From Commensalibacter sp963921845 (GTDB lineage Bacteria > Pseudomonadota > Alphaproteobacteria > Acetobacterales > Acetobacteraceae): DNA of 9,426 nt. Shown piece by piece: positions 1-5,234 of this stretch. How positions within the stretch are numbered: position 1 is the first letter of the stretch; each line of letters opens with the position of its first letter. The DNA is taken from NCBI RefSeq assembly GCF_963921845.1, contig NZ_CAWUGZ010000065.1, positions 1 through 9,426 of the forward strand, in the 5' to 3' direction. A model generated the notes under the pieces. It did no database searches. It saw only the letters and a program-made list of their open reading frames with translations, and was not told the origin of the DNA. A program made the translations under genes and the position numbers.

Positions 1-338
1 GGGTTAAGGATCGTGTTGGCCTGCCCGTTAAACAAAACGTCGTCTATTTGCGTATAAGCATCCACCCCACGCTCTATTCCCAAAAATGCACAAATGGCGT
101 CCAAATACACTCCATAAGCTATCTCCGGGTTAAGCAGGTTGGCACTCTGCGCTATAAACTTCATCACTGAGGTGCGTGCCACCGTCTCTGCTTGCATCAG
201 CGTGCCTTGAGGCGTTGAAGCGTCCAACGACAAATTCTCCCCCAACGCACTGATAAAATCTTGTTGCACTTCCGTTAACAGGTCCGACGTGTCCGCCGTC
301 ATTACGCCCGTTTGGGCGTTTTGAAAATAGGTCGACAT
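1..338 (-). CDS. Baseplate J-like (gp47 family) wedge protein, N-terminal part, cut by the window edge
   Basis: The frame is open from an ATG at 338 to the left edge, giving about 112 N-terminal residues; the C-terminus lies outside. It starts MSTYFQNAQTGVM and continues with a pattern typical of phage baseplate J/gp47 proteins: an ALGENLSLD segment, then STPQGTLMQAET, then LLNPEIAYGVYLDAIC followed by a GIERG turn. These proteins form the wedge of the baseplate in contractile-tailed phages and tailocins. An AAGG Shine-Dalgarno lies about 6 nt before the ATG. It shares strand and composition with the tail genes at 4007-8760, so it is inferred to belong to the same operon. It is now separated from the spike gene by TA modules and a membrane protein gene. 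Family assignment is by remembered sequence pattern only. Confidence 0.85.
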   Translation of the reverse strand, partial: MSTYFQNAQTGVMTADTSDLLTEVQQDFISALGENLSLDASTPQGTLMQAETVARTSVMKFIAQSANLLNPEIAYGVYLDAICAFLGIERGVDAYTQIDDVLFNGQANTILN

Positions 339-354
339 ACTTTACCTTTTCTAG

Positions 355-398
355 TTGATTAAAATTGGATTTGTGATACTATGAATACATGTATTCAT
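355..398 (+). promoter_or_regulatory. Promoter and palindromic operator of the RelBE-like module
   Basis: A perfect 18-bp palindrome, ATGAATACATGTATTCAT, occupies 381-398. Upstream lie a TTGATT -35 (355-360) and a TACTAT -10 (377-382) spaced 16 bp apart, so the palindrome overlaps the -10 and the expected transcription start. Ribbon-helix-helix antitoxins usually repress their own promoter through such a site, alone or with the toxin. The promoter boxes are moderate matches (4 of 6 at the -10); the palindrome itself is unambiguous. Confidence 0.7.
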
Positions 399-412
399 TA
401 AGGAAGAACCTC

Positions 413-640
413 ATGCCAACAACCATAAGATTAGATCCTGACATTGAAAAAAGGCTTACGTTCTTGGCCAACAAAACTGGACGAACGAAAGCCTTTTATA
501 TTCGAGAAATGATTCAAAATAGCTTGCAAAATATGGAAGATTATTATTTAGCTTCTCATGTCTCAGAGCAAATCCGACAAGGTAAACACGAAGTTTTGAC
601 CACAAAAGAAGTGGAGCAAGAACTTGGCTTGGCAGATTAA
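413..640 (+). CDS. RelB-type ribbon-helix-helix antitoxin
   Basis: A 75-residue protein beginning MPTTIRLDPDIEKRL. The N-terminal TTIRLD strand followed by two helices (through about residue 40) is the ribbon-helix-helix DNA-binding fold. The C-terminal half (YYLASHVSEQIRQGK and after) would be the toxin-wrapping segment, as in RelB-type antitoxins. It should neutralise the RelE-like toxin encoded next and repress the operon. An in-frame ATG at 389 would add eight residues, but that codon lies inside the operator palindrome and close to the likely transcription start. The ATG at 413 has an AAGGAAG Shine-Dalgarno 6 nt upstream, so 413 is preferred. The gene overlaps the toxin start by 17 nt, implying coupled translation. 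It runs opposite to the tail genes and is AT-richer than they are. Confidence 0.85.
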   Translation: MPTTIRLDPDIEKRLTFLANKTGRTKAFYIREMIQNSLQNMEDYYLASHVSEQIRQGKHEVLTTKEVEQELGLAD

Positions 641-908
641 TTATTCCCGATCCGCGTTAAACGAATTAAAAAAATTAGATAAGCAAGACGCACGCCGAAT
701 TATCAATTATTTAACGTTACATGTTCAACCTCTTGAAAATCCAAAGCAGTTAGGCAAAGCGTTAACAGGCAATTTAAAAGAATTCTGGCGTTATCGGATT
801 GGTAATTATCGTGTCATTGCTGAAGTACAAGAAGATAAAATTATTATTTTGATTTTAAGAGTTGCCCATCGCAAAGAAGTTTATAAAGTTAAATCCCTAT
901 CATCATAA
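624..908 (+). CDS. RelE/ParE-family toxin, probable ribosome-dependent mRNA interferase
   Basis: A 94-residue protein with the RelE/ParE-superfamily pattern: an N-terminal strand (WQINYSRSALNELKKLD), two helices to about residue 45, then GNLKEFWRYRIGNYRVIAEV and a final ILRVAHRKEVYK. Basic and aromatic residues used by RelE for ribosome-dependent mRNA cleavage have counterparts at K52, R58, R63, R83 and Y87, so it is probably active. Alignment is by eye. The start is TTG at 624, supported by GGAG at 613-616 with 7 nt spacing, and no in-frame ATG fits the family length. It follows the antitoxin with a 17-nt overlap. Its 3' end runs convergently into the last 20 nt of the membrane protein gene on the opposite strand. 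ParE-like gyrase inhibition is less likely but not excluded. Confidence 0.85.
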   Translation: MAWQINYSRSALNELKKLDKQDARRIINYLTLHVQPLENPKQLGKALTGNLKEFWRYRIGNYRVIAEVQEDKIIILILRVAHRKEVYKVKSLSS

Positions 909-1500
909 CCGCTAGCCCGAGAAAAAGGCCTGTAGAGGCGCCGGCGATGAGCTCACCCGTTGGTGGAGGATCCATAGGATCACAACCTAAAGAAGGAATA
1001 TACAAGCCTTTATAAAGCCAGGCCTCATAATAGCCCATGATTGATAAACCACACGACGCTAAAAAGAAGCATCCTAAAATGGGAATAACGAGCAACAAGG
1101 CATGAGCAGATAAAAAGTATCCCGCCGTGATAAAAGGCAGCGCTTGCATCAACGCAAGGCGTGATGCCATAACCCAGAGTTTACGCTTAGTAGCAGGCCC
1201 TGGATTACCAACCGATACAAAGCCTAAACTTAGACTGTTGCCCCACCCTACACCACGCATCAAACCCGTCAAGCAAGCGATTAGCGCTATAATCATTATG
1301 GAATGAACATCCCTAGCAAACACAACGATTAAGGGCAAACACGCTATCCAGCCCCAAAGCAGGCGCGGCAGTTGATCGCCTAGATCCCTTTCCAACCATC
1401 GGGAAAGCAACCCGCCTGCCCAACGAAACCCTAACGCCCCCAAGCCAGCGTACAGCACTAACAACACCAAATCTTTAGTGATGCCTAACAGTATGAGCAT
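889..1500 (-). CDS. Small multi-pass membrane protein within the tail operon, function unknown
   Basis: A 203-residue protein with no family I can name. Hydrophobic stretches suggest five to six membrane spans, at roughly residues 10-24, 46-61, 66-81, 115-128, 132-155 and 186-202. The loops include a basic segment (GPATKRKLWV, 101-110) and a conspicuous DPMDPPPTGELIAGAS motif near residues 175-189. The ATG at 1500 has an AGGA element about 9 nt upstream. Base composition and strand match the tail genes, so it probably belongs to the phage rather than to the TA insertions. It sits between the spike gene and baseplate J, where related phages usually encode another baseplate wedge protein. It does not look like a typical holin, being rather long with many spans, but a lysis or superinfection-related role cannot be excluded. 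The last 20 nt overlap the end of the RelE-like gene. Confidence 0.6.
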   Translation of the reverse strand: MLILLGITKDLVLLVLYAGLGALGFRWAGGLLSRWLERDLGDQLPRLLWGWIACLPLIVVFARDVHSIMIIALIACLTGLMRGVGWGNSLSLGFVSVGNPGPATKRKLWVMASRLALMQALPFITAGYFLSAHALLLVIPILGCFFLASCGLSIMGYYEAWLYKGLYIPSLGCDPMDPPPTGELIAGASTGLFLGLAVMMIGI

Positions 1501-1594
1501 GATAAGAAATCCTACAAAGTTAGGAGAAAAATAAAGGACTGAATAGCTAAATTTTTTTATAAAAAATCAACGTGAAATAAGTTACAAAATTCTA

Positions 1595-1632
1595 TTGACA
1601 TATAAGTCCTAACTTATTATTATAAGCTATAA
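1595..1632 (+). promoter_or_regulatory. Strong sigma70-type promoter with dyad operators for HigBA
   Basis: A perfect TTGACA -35 (1595-1600) is followed after 17 bp by TATTAT (1618-1623), a 5-of-6 match to the -10. Inside the spacer is an inverted repeat ATAAGT-CCTA-ACTTAT (1602-1617). A second dyad, TTATA-AGC-TATAA (1620-1632), overlaps the -10. Binding of the HigA helix-turn-helix antitoxin to either dyad would block RNA polymerase, the usual HigBA autoregulation. This is the best-matching promoter in the window. Confidence 0.75.
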
Positions 1633-1660
1633 CTAATAAAACAATGGGTACACTCAGAAC

Positions 1661-2011
1661 ATGTGGATCGTAAAACTAACCAATTGTTTCAATATCTGGT
1701 TGTCCAAACAAGATAACGATACCCAAGAAAAAGTCTTAGCTTCTCTTCGTTTGCTAGAAACTTATGGACCAAAATTGTCTCGACCTTATGTCGATACCGC
1801 GAAAAACTCTCAATTTCCTAATATGAAAGAATTAAGAATTCAACATATGGGCAAACCTATCCGAGCATTTTTTGCTTTTGATCCACAAAGACAAGCAATC
1901 GTTTTGTGCGCTGGATGTAAAACGAATAATAAAAAATTCTATGCTGAAATGATCCATAGTGCTGACAAAGAATTTACTTTGTATCTAACGTTGATGGAGA
2001 AACATAAATGA
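1661..2011 (+). CDS. higB: HigB toxin, RelE superfamily, phage-derived Gp49-like
   Basis: A 116-residue protein matching the HigB/Gp49-like branch of the RelE superfamily. These toxins are generally ribosome-dependent mRNA interferases. Diagnostic stretches are the N-terminal WIVKLTNCFNIWLSKQ, LETYGPKLSRPYVDT (33-46), NMKELRIQ (54-61), GKPIRAFFAFDPQRQAIVL (64-82) and GCKTNNKKFY (85-94). Candidate active residues K56, R59, R68, K87 and Y94 are present. The toxin precedes its antitoxin, the reverse of relBE and the usual HigBA order. The ORFs overlap by 4 nt (ATGA at 2008-2011), giving translational coupling. No clear Shine-Dalgarno is visible before the ATG at 1661, which may keep toxin synthesis low. 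Length is normal for the family. Confidence 0.9.
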   Translation: MWIVKLTNCFNIWLSKQDNDTQEKVLASLRLLETYGPKLSRPYVDTAKNSQFPNMKELRIQHMGKPIRAFFAFDPQRQAIVLCAGCKTNNKKFYAEMIHSADKEFTLYLTLMEKHK

Positions 2012-2307
2012 AAACGTTACAAGAAGCAATTGCTGAACGTTCCCCTGATAGTCAAGATCGTATTCATAAACTGGCCAATGAATTAATCTTAGAGACTGGG
2101 CTAAGCTTACTAAGAGAACGATTAAACCTATCGCAAAAAATATTAGCGGAAAATTTGGGTGTTTCTCAATCGGCTATTACCCAAATAGAACAACGCGGCA
2201 ATGAAATTAAATTAGCCACGTTAAAACGCTATGTTGAAGCTATGGGAGGCAAATTGAGCTTGTCTGTAGAATTGCCTACAGGCGATCAGCAAATCTTTCG
2301 TATTTAA
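2008..2307 (+). CDS. higA: HigA antitoxin, XRE-type helix-turn-helix
   Basis: A 99-residue XRE-family protein. The helix-turn-helix spans about residues 41-62 (LSQKILAENLGVSQSAITQI). It is followed by the EQRGNEIKLATLKRYVEAMGG region and a beta-strand tail LSLSVELP, a pattern highly typical of HigA antitoxins paired with Gp49-like HigB. It should bind and neutralise HigB and repress the promoter at 1595-1632. The start overlaps the toxin stop by 4 nt. The family is confident; the DNA target is inferred from the upstream dyads. No intrinsic terminator is obvious downstream. Confidence 0.92.
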   Translation: MKTLQEAIAERSPDSQDRIHKLANELILETGLSLLRERLNLSQKILAENLGVSQSAITQIEQRGNEIKLATLKRYVEAMGGKLSLSVELPTGDQQIFRI

Positions 2308-2616
2308 AATATATGGGCATCTTTAATAAACATAACGAATCGTTTGGTTAACTCTACAAGCCAGTCTACTTTTAATTTATTTTGTATGAGCCTTGTGTAT
2401 AACTTTTTCTAAGTATAAAGAATTTACGATTTTTTTTACACTTCTCGTTTTAACTATAAAGAATTTGCCATTTTCTTTATAGGATAAAAAAGTTATCCAC
2501 AAATTATATAGGTTATCCACAGGCTTTTTGGCTTTGGGTTGGAAACTAGCATCGTTTAAAAGAAGCTAAATCCACAAAATATTGTTTTATAATATCGTCT
2601 TTTATAATTTTACCCA
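2308..2616. other. Gene-free AT-rich stretch with DnaA boxes and short repeats (origin-like)
   Basis: No credible gene lies in these 309 bases between HigA and the PIN toxin. Two exact consensus DnaA boxes, TTATCCACA, lie at 2493-2501 and 2513-2521 in the same orientation, 20 bp apart (about two helical turns). A third box fitting TTATNCACA (TTATACACA, minus strand) is at 2394-2402. Between them is a very AT-rich stretch with TATAAAGAATTT repeated directly at 2414-2425 and 2455-2466, and a partial inverted copy TTCTTTATA at 2473-2481. Two copies of TTTTATAAT follow at 2585-2593 and 2600-2608. A small dyad AACGA-A-TCGTT is at 2334-2344. Boxes beside AT-rich repeats resemble a DnaA-dependent replication origin, but no replication gene is visible. 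A DnaA-regulated or DnaA-titrating site is an alternative. Confidence 0.5.
2414..2466 (+). repeat. Direct repeat TATAAAGAATTT, two copies
   Basis: The 12-mer TATAAAGAATTT occurs at 2414-2425 and 2455-2466, 41 bp apart start to start. A 9-nt inverted partial copy (TTCTTTATA) lies at 2473-2481, just before the first plus-strand DnaA box. The spacing is close to four helical turns. They could be unwinding-element repeats or protein-binding sites; both readings are inference. Confidence 0.55.
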
Positions 2617-3036
2617 TCACTCATTCCATGGATTAATCAGTTTAACACCTGTAGTTGCGAAATCAGCACTATTTCTGGTGACCACGTTCATTTTATGGTG
2701 AAGTGCTGTGGCCGCTATATAAGCGTCACGTTCTGGTTTAGGATCGGGCACATGTAATTGTGCGCAACGAATAGCAATTGCTGTAGTGATGGGTAGGATA
2801 CGCTCAGAAAATTCGGGCATGACCCGATCCTTCATCCATGTACGAAGCAGTTGCCCTTGCACATTATCCCGCCGTTCCACTCTTGCAATCCCAAGTTCTA
2901 AGTCCATTACGGTAATAACAGAAATATAAAGCAATCCAGCATCAATAGTCGAAAACCATTGAACGACATTACGGTTTGCTTTGCCGTCACCCACTTTTCG
3001 TAATTCTGAAATCACGTTGGTATCAATTACATACAT
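2617..3036 (-). CDS. PIN-domain toxin, FitB/VapC-like ribonuclease
   Basis: A 139-residue single-domain PIN protein. Four acidic metal-binding positions are visible: D5 in YVIDTNVISEL, E47 in MDLELGI, D104 in PERDAYIAATAL and D125 in TRNSADF. It ends with the GVKLINPWNE tail typical of FitB-like proteins. PIN toxins of this group are Mg2+/Mn2+-dependent endoribonucleases, often cutting tRNA or rRNA; the target here is unknown. The gene follows its antitoxin with a one-base overlap (TAATG at 3034-3038). It is the only TA module of the four on the same strand as the tail genes. Length and active-site set are normal for the family, so it is probably functional unless neutralised. Confidence 0.9.
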   Translation of the reverse strand: MYVIDTNVISELRKVGDGKANRNVVQWFSTIDAGLLYISVITVMDLELGIARVERRDNVQGQLLRTWMKDRVMPEFSERILPITTAIAIRCAQLHVPDPKPERDAYIAATALHHKMNVVTRNSADFATTGVKLINPWNE

Positions 3037-3290
3037 TATTCAAAATCCACAGTGTTAGGTAGGTTAGAATATTCGGGAATATCGAAATTAATTGTGCTTA
3101 ATCCTGGCATAGACAAAGCTTCAAGGATCGTTTTCTTCTTTCTTGTTAAACGATTATACTCTTCAATAGTTAACAAAACGTGCGACGCTTTGCCCCGATC
3201 AGTAATAAATACAGGTCCGTTTTTAGAAGCTTTTTTAGCACGGGTAACGTCTTGGTTTAATTCCCGACTGGAAAGTGTGGTAATCGGCAT
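3036..3290 (-). CDS. Phd/YefM-family antitoxin of the PIN toxin
   Basis: An 84-residue protein. The N-terminal MPITTLSSRELNQDVTRAKKAS and the GPVFITDRGKASHVLLTIEEYNRL segment (about residues 25-48) form the Phd/YefM DNA-binding domain. The remaining acidic, hydrophobic tail (LSMPGLSTINFDIPEY) is the expected toxin-binding part. Phd/YefM antitoxins often pair with FitB-like PIN toxins, consistent with the next gene. An AGGAAAG Shine-Dalgarno lies 9 nt before the ATG. It probably represses its own promoter; an inverted repeat at 3328-3345 is a candidate operator. An ORF on the opposite strand across this gene is not supported as a gene. Confidence 0.88.
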   Translation of the reverse strand: MPITTLSSRELNQDVTRAKKASKNGPVFITDRGKASHVLLTIEEYNRLTRKKKTILEALSMPGLSTINFDIPEYSNLPNTVDFE

Positions 3291-3327
3291 GGTAACAATC
3301 TTTCCTATTTCGTTATATGCAATTTTC

Positions 3328-3345
3328 TGTAGTTATGTTACTACA
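3328..3345 (-). promoter_or_regulatory. Candidate operator for the Phd/YefM-PIN module
   Basis: An inverted repeat TGTAGT-TATGTT-ACTACA lies 38 bp upstream of the antitoxin start, in the divergent region between two TA modules. Phd-type antitoxins bind such dyads to autoregulate. The flanking promoter elements are weak (a TATAAC-like -10 on the minus strand near 3313-3318), so only the dyad is claimed. Confidence 0.45.
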
Positions 3346-3444
3346 ATTCACTTAAACAGACAAGTTAAACTAAAACAATAAGTTTCAGACTAACTATATT
3401 AATAGTTTATCATTGCTAAAAGATTAATTTTGTAATAATATTAT

Positions 3445-3472
3445 AACAATAAGCAATACAATGCTTTATGTT
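3445..3472 (+). promoter_or_regulatory. Candidate operator for the DinJ/YafQ-like module
   Basis: An imperfect inverted repeat with 11-bp arms (9 of 11 paired) runs from AACAATAAGCA to TGCTTTATGTT around a 6-nt centre, ending about 15 nt before the antitoxin start. A weak promoter, TTGCTA (3413-3418) and TAATAT (3436-3441) with 17 bp spacing, lies just upstream. Binding by the ribbon-helix-helix antitoxin would cover the start of the transcript. The dyad is seen; the function is inferred. Confidence 0.45.
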
Positions 3473-3487
3473 TAAAGAGATATGAAA

Positions 3488-3733
3488 ATGAACTTACAAA
3501 TTAGAATTGACGAAGACCTCAAAGAACAAGCCCAACAAGTAGCCAATGACTTAGGTATGGATTTAACCGCTGCTGTTCGCATTTTCCTAAAACAAATGGT
3601 TTATACGCGTGGTCTGCCATTCGAAGTCAAAATACCAAATGCCACTACAATCAAAGCTATGAAAGAAGTGGAAAAGGGAAATCTTAAACCTTTCAATGAC
3701 CTTGATGCATTATGTAAAGAATTGGATATTTAA
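3488..3733 (+). CDS. DinJ/RelB-type antitoxin
   Basis: An 81-residue ribbon-helix-helix antitoxin. NLQIRIDEDLKEQAQQVANDLGMDLTAAVRIFLKQ at the N-terminus closely follows the DinJ pattern (RIDEDLK...A...LG.....VRI.L). The LPFEVKIPNATTIKAM segment is also characteristic. The C-terminal helix (DLDALCKELDI) matches the DinJ end. An ATG at 3482 is also in frame, but AAAGAGA (3474-3480) would be only 1-2 nt from it. Spacing to 3488 is about 8 nt, so 3488 is preferred. The stop and the toxin start share one base (TAATG at 3731-3735). It should inhibit the YafQ-like toxin and autoregulate. Confidence 0.88.
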   Translation: MNLQIRIDEDLKEQAQQVANDLGMDLTAAVRIFLKQMVYTRGLPFEVKIPNATTIKAMKEVEKGNLKPFNDLDALCKELDI

Positions 3734-3999
3734 TGTTAGCCTCGATTGTTTCCTCTGCTTTTAAGAAAGATATCAAACGATTGAAGAAAAGAGGAAAAGA
3801 TCTATCAAAATTACATAATATACTTACTTTTCTCGTCAAAAAAGAGCCTTTACCGAAACAGTATAAAGAACATTTTTTAATTGGGAACTGGAAAGATTAT
3901 CAAGAAGCGCATATTGAGCCAGACTGGCTAATCATTTACAAAATTAAAGATAACATTTTATATTTAGTAAGAACTGGTACACATTCTGACTTGTTTTAA
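3733..3999 (+). CDS. YafQ-family mRNA interferase toxin
   Basis: An 88-residue YafQ-like member of the RelE superfamily. The catalytic set known for E. coli YafQ has clear counterparts: H47 in YKEHFL, H60 and D64 in AHIEPDW, and H84 in RTGTHSDLF, with the terminal F88 also kept. YafQ cleaves in-frame AAA lysine codons followed by A or G on translating ribosomes. The same specificity is plausible here but untested. It is the second gene of the module, coupled to the antitoxin by a one-base stop/start overlap. Its stop is only 7 nt from the convergent stop of the spike gene, so the module sits directly against the tail operon. Length is normal and the gene looks intact. Confidence 0.92.
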   Translation: MLASIVSSAFKKDIKRLKKRGKDLSKLHNILTFLVKKEPLPKQYKEHFLIGNWKDYQEAHIEPDWLIIYKIKDNILYLVRTGTHSDLF

Positions 4000-4006
4000 A
4001 AAGTTC

Positions 4007-4717
4007 TTACTTCGGCTTGCCCGTAGTTCCACTCCCGCTCTGCACCCCACCATGCACGTGGGAGGTAAGCGAGATGGATCCTGCTTTGACATCCTTGCTG
4101 GCACTAACAGATCCATCAATCTGAGTGTCTTTGCTGACATTTAACGTGCCGTTGATGGTAACGTTGGCGTCAATGGTTACGCCTTTATCGGCTTTGATGT
4201 GGGTATCACCGCTGGTTACCAAGGTAATGCTCCCATCCTTTACCACAATGCGGGTGCTGCCATCGGTCTTTTGCAACACCACCCCATTGGTTGAGTCAGC
4301 TTGCAGCTTTACTTGATTGAACATGTCCGGCACGAACAAAGCGCTGGCAAAAGAATGCTTACGATAGGTCGGTGGCGGTCCTTCTGTTTTATCTTTCAAA
4401 AAAGCGTGAACGTCGCGATCACAGGCCAAAATCCAGCCCAAATCCCCTACCGCAATGGGAAAGTTGAGGCTAAACCCGCCTCCTCCTAAGGAAAGAATAG
4501 GCAAGTTGTGATAGGTTCCCCGGGAATAGCCTTTGCCGGTAGGATCCACGTATTGAATCTGCGGCGTTACCGAAACAAGCCCTTTCTCGCGGTTCACTTG
4601 TTTTACTTTGCATGGCAGCATTACCTGAACATGACTGAATGATTGGCTGACCATCTTTTGTAAGGCAGAAACCGCACTGTTTCCATCTTTAGTAGCAAAA
4701 TTAACGGCTGAAGGCAT
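4007..4717 (-). CDS. Phage baseplate central spike protein, Gp138 N-terminal family (P2 gpV-like)
   Basis: A 236-residue tail spike. Residues about 30-105 are an OB-fold with the Gp138 signature (CKVKQVNREKGLVSVTPQIQYVD, then LPILSLGGGGFSLNFPIAVGDLGWIL). Residues 115-135 hold the HSFASALFVPDMF motif, matching the family's downstream 'DA..+PG' region. Residues 145-215 are repetitive short strands expected to form a triple-stranded beta-helix. The end, SLTSHVHGGVQSGSGTTGKP, carries an HxH pair (H220, H222). In P2 gpV and phi92 gp138 the HxH pair binds an iron ion at the spike tip. It would form the membrane-piercing point of a contractile tail. AAAGGAG gives a strong Shine-Dalgarno for the ATG at 4717, and the start overlaps the upstream gene by 17 nt. 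Confidence 0.9.
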   Translation of the reverse strand: MPSAVNFATKDGNSAVSALQKMVSQSFSHVQVMLPCKVKQVNREKGLVSVTPQIQYVDPTGKGYSRGTYHNLPILSLGGGGFSLNFPIAVGDLGWILACDRDVHAFLKDKTEGPPPTYRKHSFASALFVPDMFNQVKLQADSTNGVVLQKTDGSTRIVVKDGSITLVTSGDTHIKADKGVTIDANVTINGTLNVSKDTQIDGSVSASKDVKAGSISLTSHVHGGVQSGSGTTGKPK

Positions 4718-5234
4718 GGGATCTCCTTTTTTGTTTTTTTAATGCCACTTCATTGGCCAATAAGGTGGCCACACGCTCTTCCAACAAGGCATCGTAGAGG
4801 ATAAATAAATCTTCAACGCTATAAACTGTTTCCAATTCGCGTAGCGTCGCATAATGGTTTTGGATCAAAGCCCCTATCATCGAATGCACGTGCTTGCTCA
4901 CCACCGTTTTGCCTTTTTCAAAGAGAAACTGCGGGGGGATTGTGATCGCGTCAAAGGTAGTAATAAAATCAAAATTAAACGCTTCCACCCGCCCCATCAA
5001 TTCCTTAAGAACAGTCATAGGGGACACCACCGCTAAAGGATCCAACACATAGTGATCCATTGCCTCAGGGGTATTTAACGCGTATTCCTGATCATTTACT
5101 TGTACGGATGTATGCTGCAACAGCGCTTGAGGGGACGCATTGGGTTGTGCAAACAACCGCATGCCTTCTCTTGCTGAAAATTGTCTGCACCGATAGGTTT
5201 GGCCAAACAAAATAAAAGTAGTGGAATGAATCAT
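4701..5234 (-). CDS. Small baseplate or tail-assembly protein, unrecognised family
   Basis: A 177-residue protein lying between the hub and spike genes. It opens with a strand-rich stretch (TTFILFGQTYRCRQFSAREGMRL) and becomes helical (VHSMIGALIQNHYATLRELE, then VEDLFILYDALLEERVATLLANEVAL). It ends in a basic tail (KKQKRRSHAFSR). No signal peptide or membrane segment is seen. Its position suggests a baseplate component or assembly chaperone, but I recognise no family. A GTG at 5249 could add five residues. The ATG at 5234 overlaps the hub stop as ATGA and has GAGGCG about 6 nt upstream, so it is preferred. The 3' end overlaps the spike start by 17 nt. Confidence 0.75.
   Translation of the reverse strand: MIHSTTFILFGQTYRCRQFSAREGMRLFAQPNASPQALLQHTSVQVNDQEYALNTPEAMDHYVLDPLAVVSPMTVLKELMGRVEAFNFDFITTFDAITIPPQFLFEKGKTVVSKHVHSMIGALIQNHYATLRELETVYSVEDLFILYDALLEERVATLLANEVALKKQKRRSHAFSR

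Noticed and set aside
1540..1570. T-run and A-run hairpin upstream of HigB as a terminator
   Set aside because: The symmetric A/T tract has no GC stem, so it is better read as AT-rich promoter-upstream DNA.
3052..3381. 109-residue plus-strand ORF over the Phd/YefM antitoxin gene
   Set aside because: It is antisense to a well-supported antitoxin, shows no family pattern, and lacks a convincing Shine-Dalgarno; treated as a shadow ORF.
339..4006. Integron cassette array as explanation for the TA cluster
   Set aside because: No attC-like imperfect inverted repeats with core sites were seen between the modules, and the modules point in both directions.
4000..4020. Possible minus-strand terminator after the spike gene (AAGT-AAGA-ACTT followed by T residues)
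   Set aside because: The stem is only 4 bp and A/T-rich; too weak to call, although it would matter for read-through into the TA cluster.
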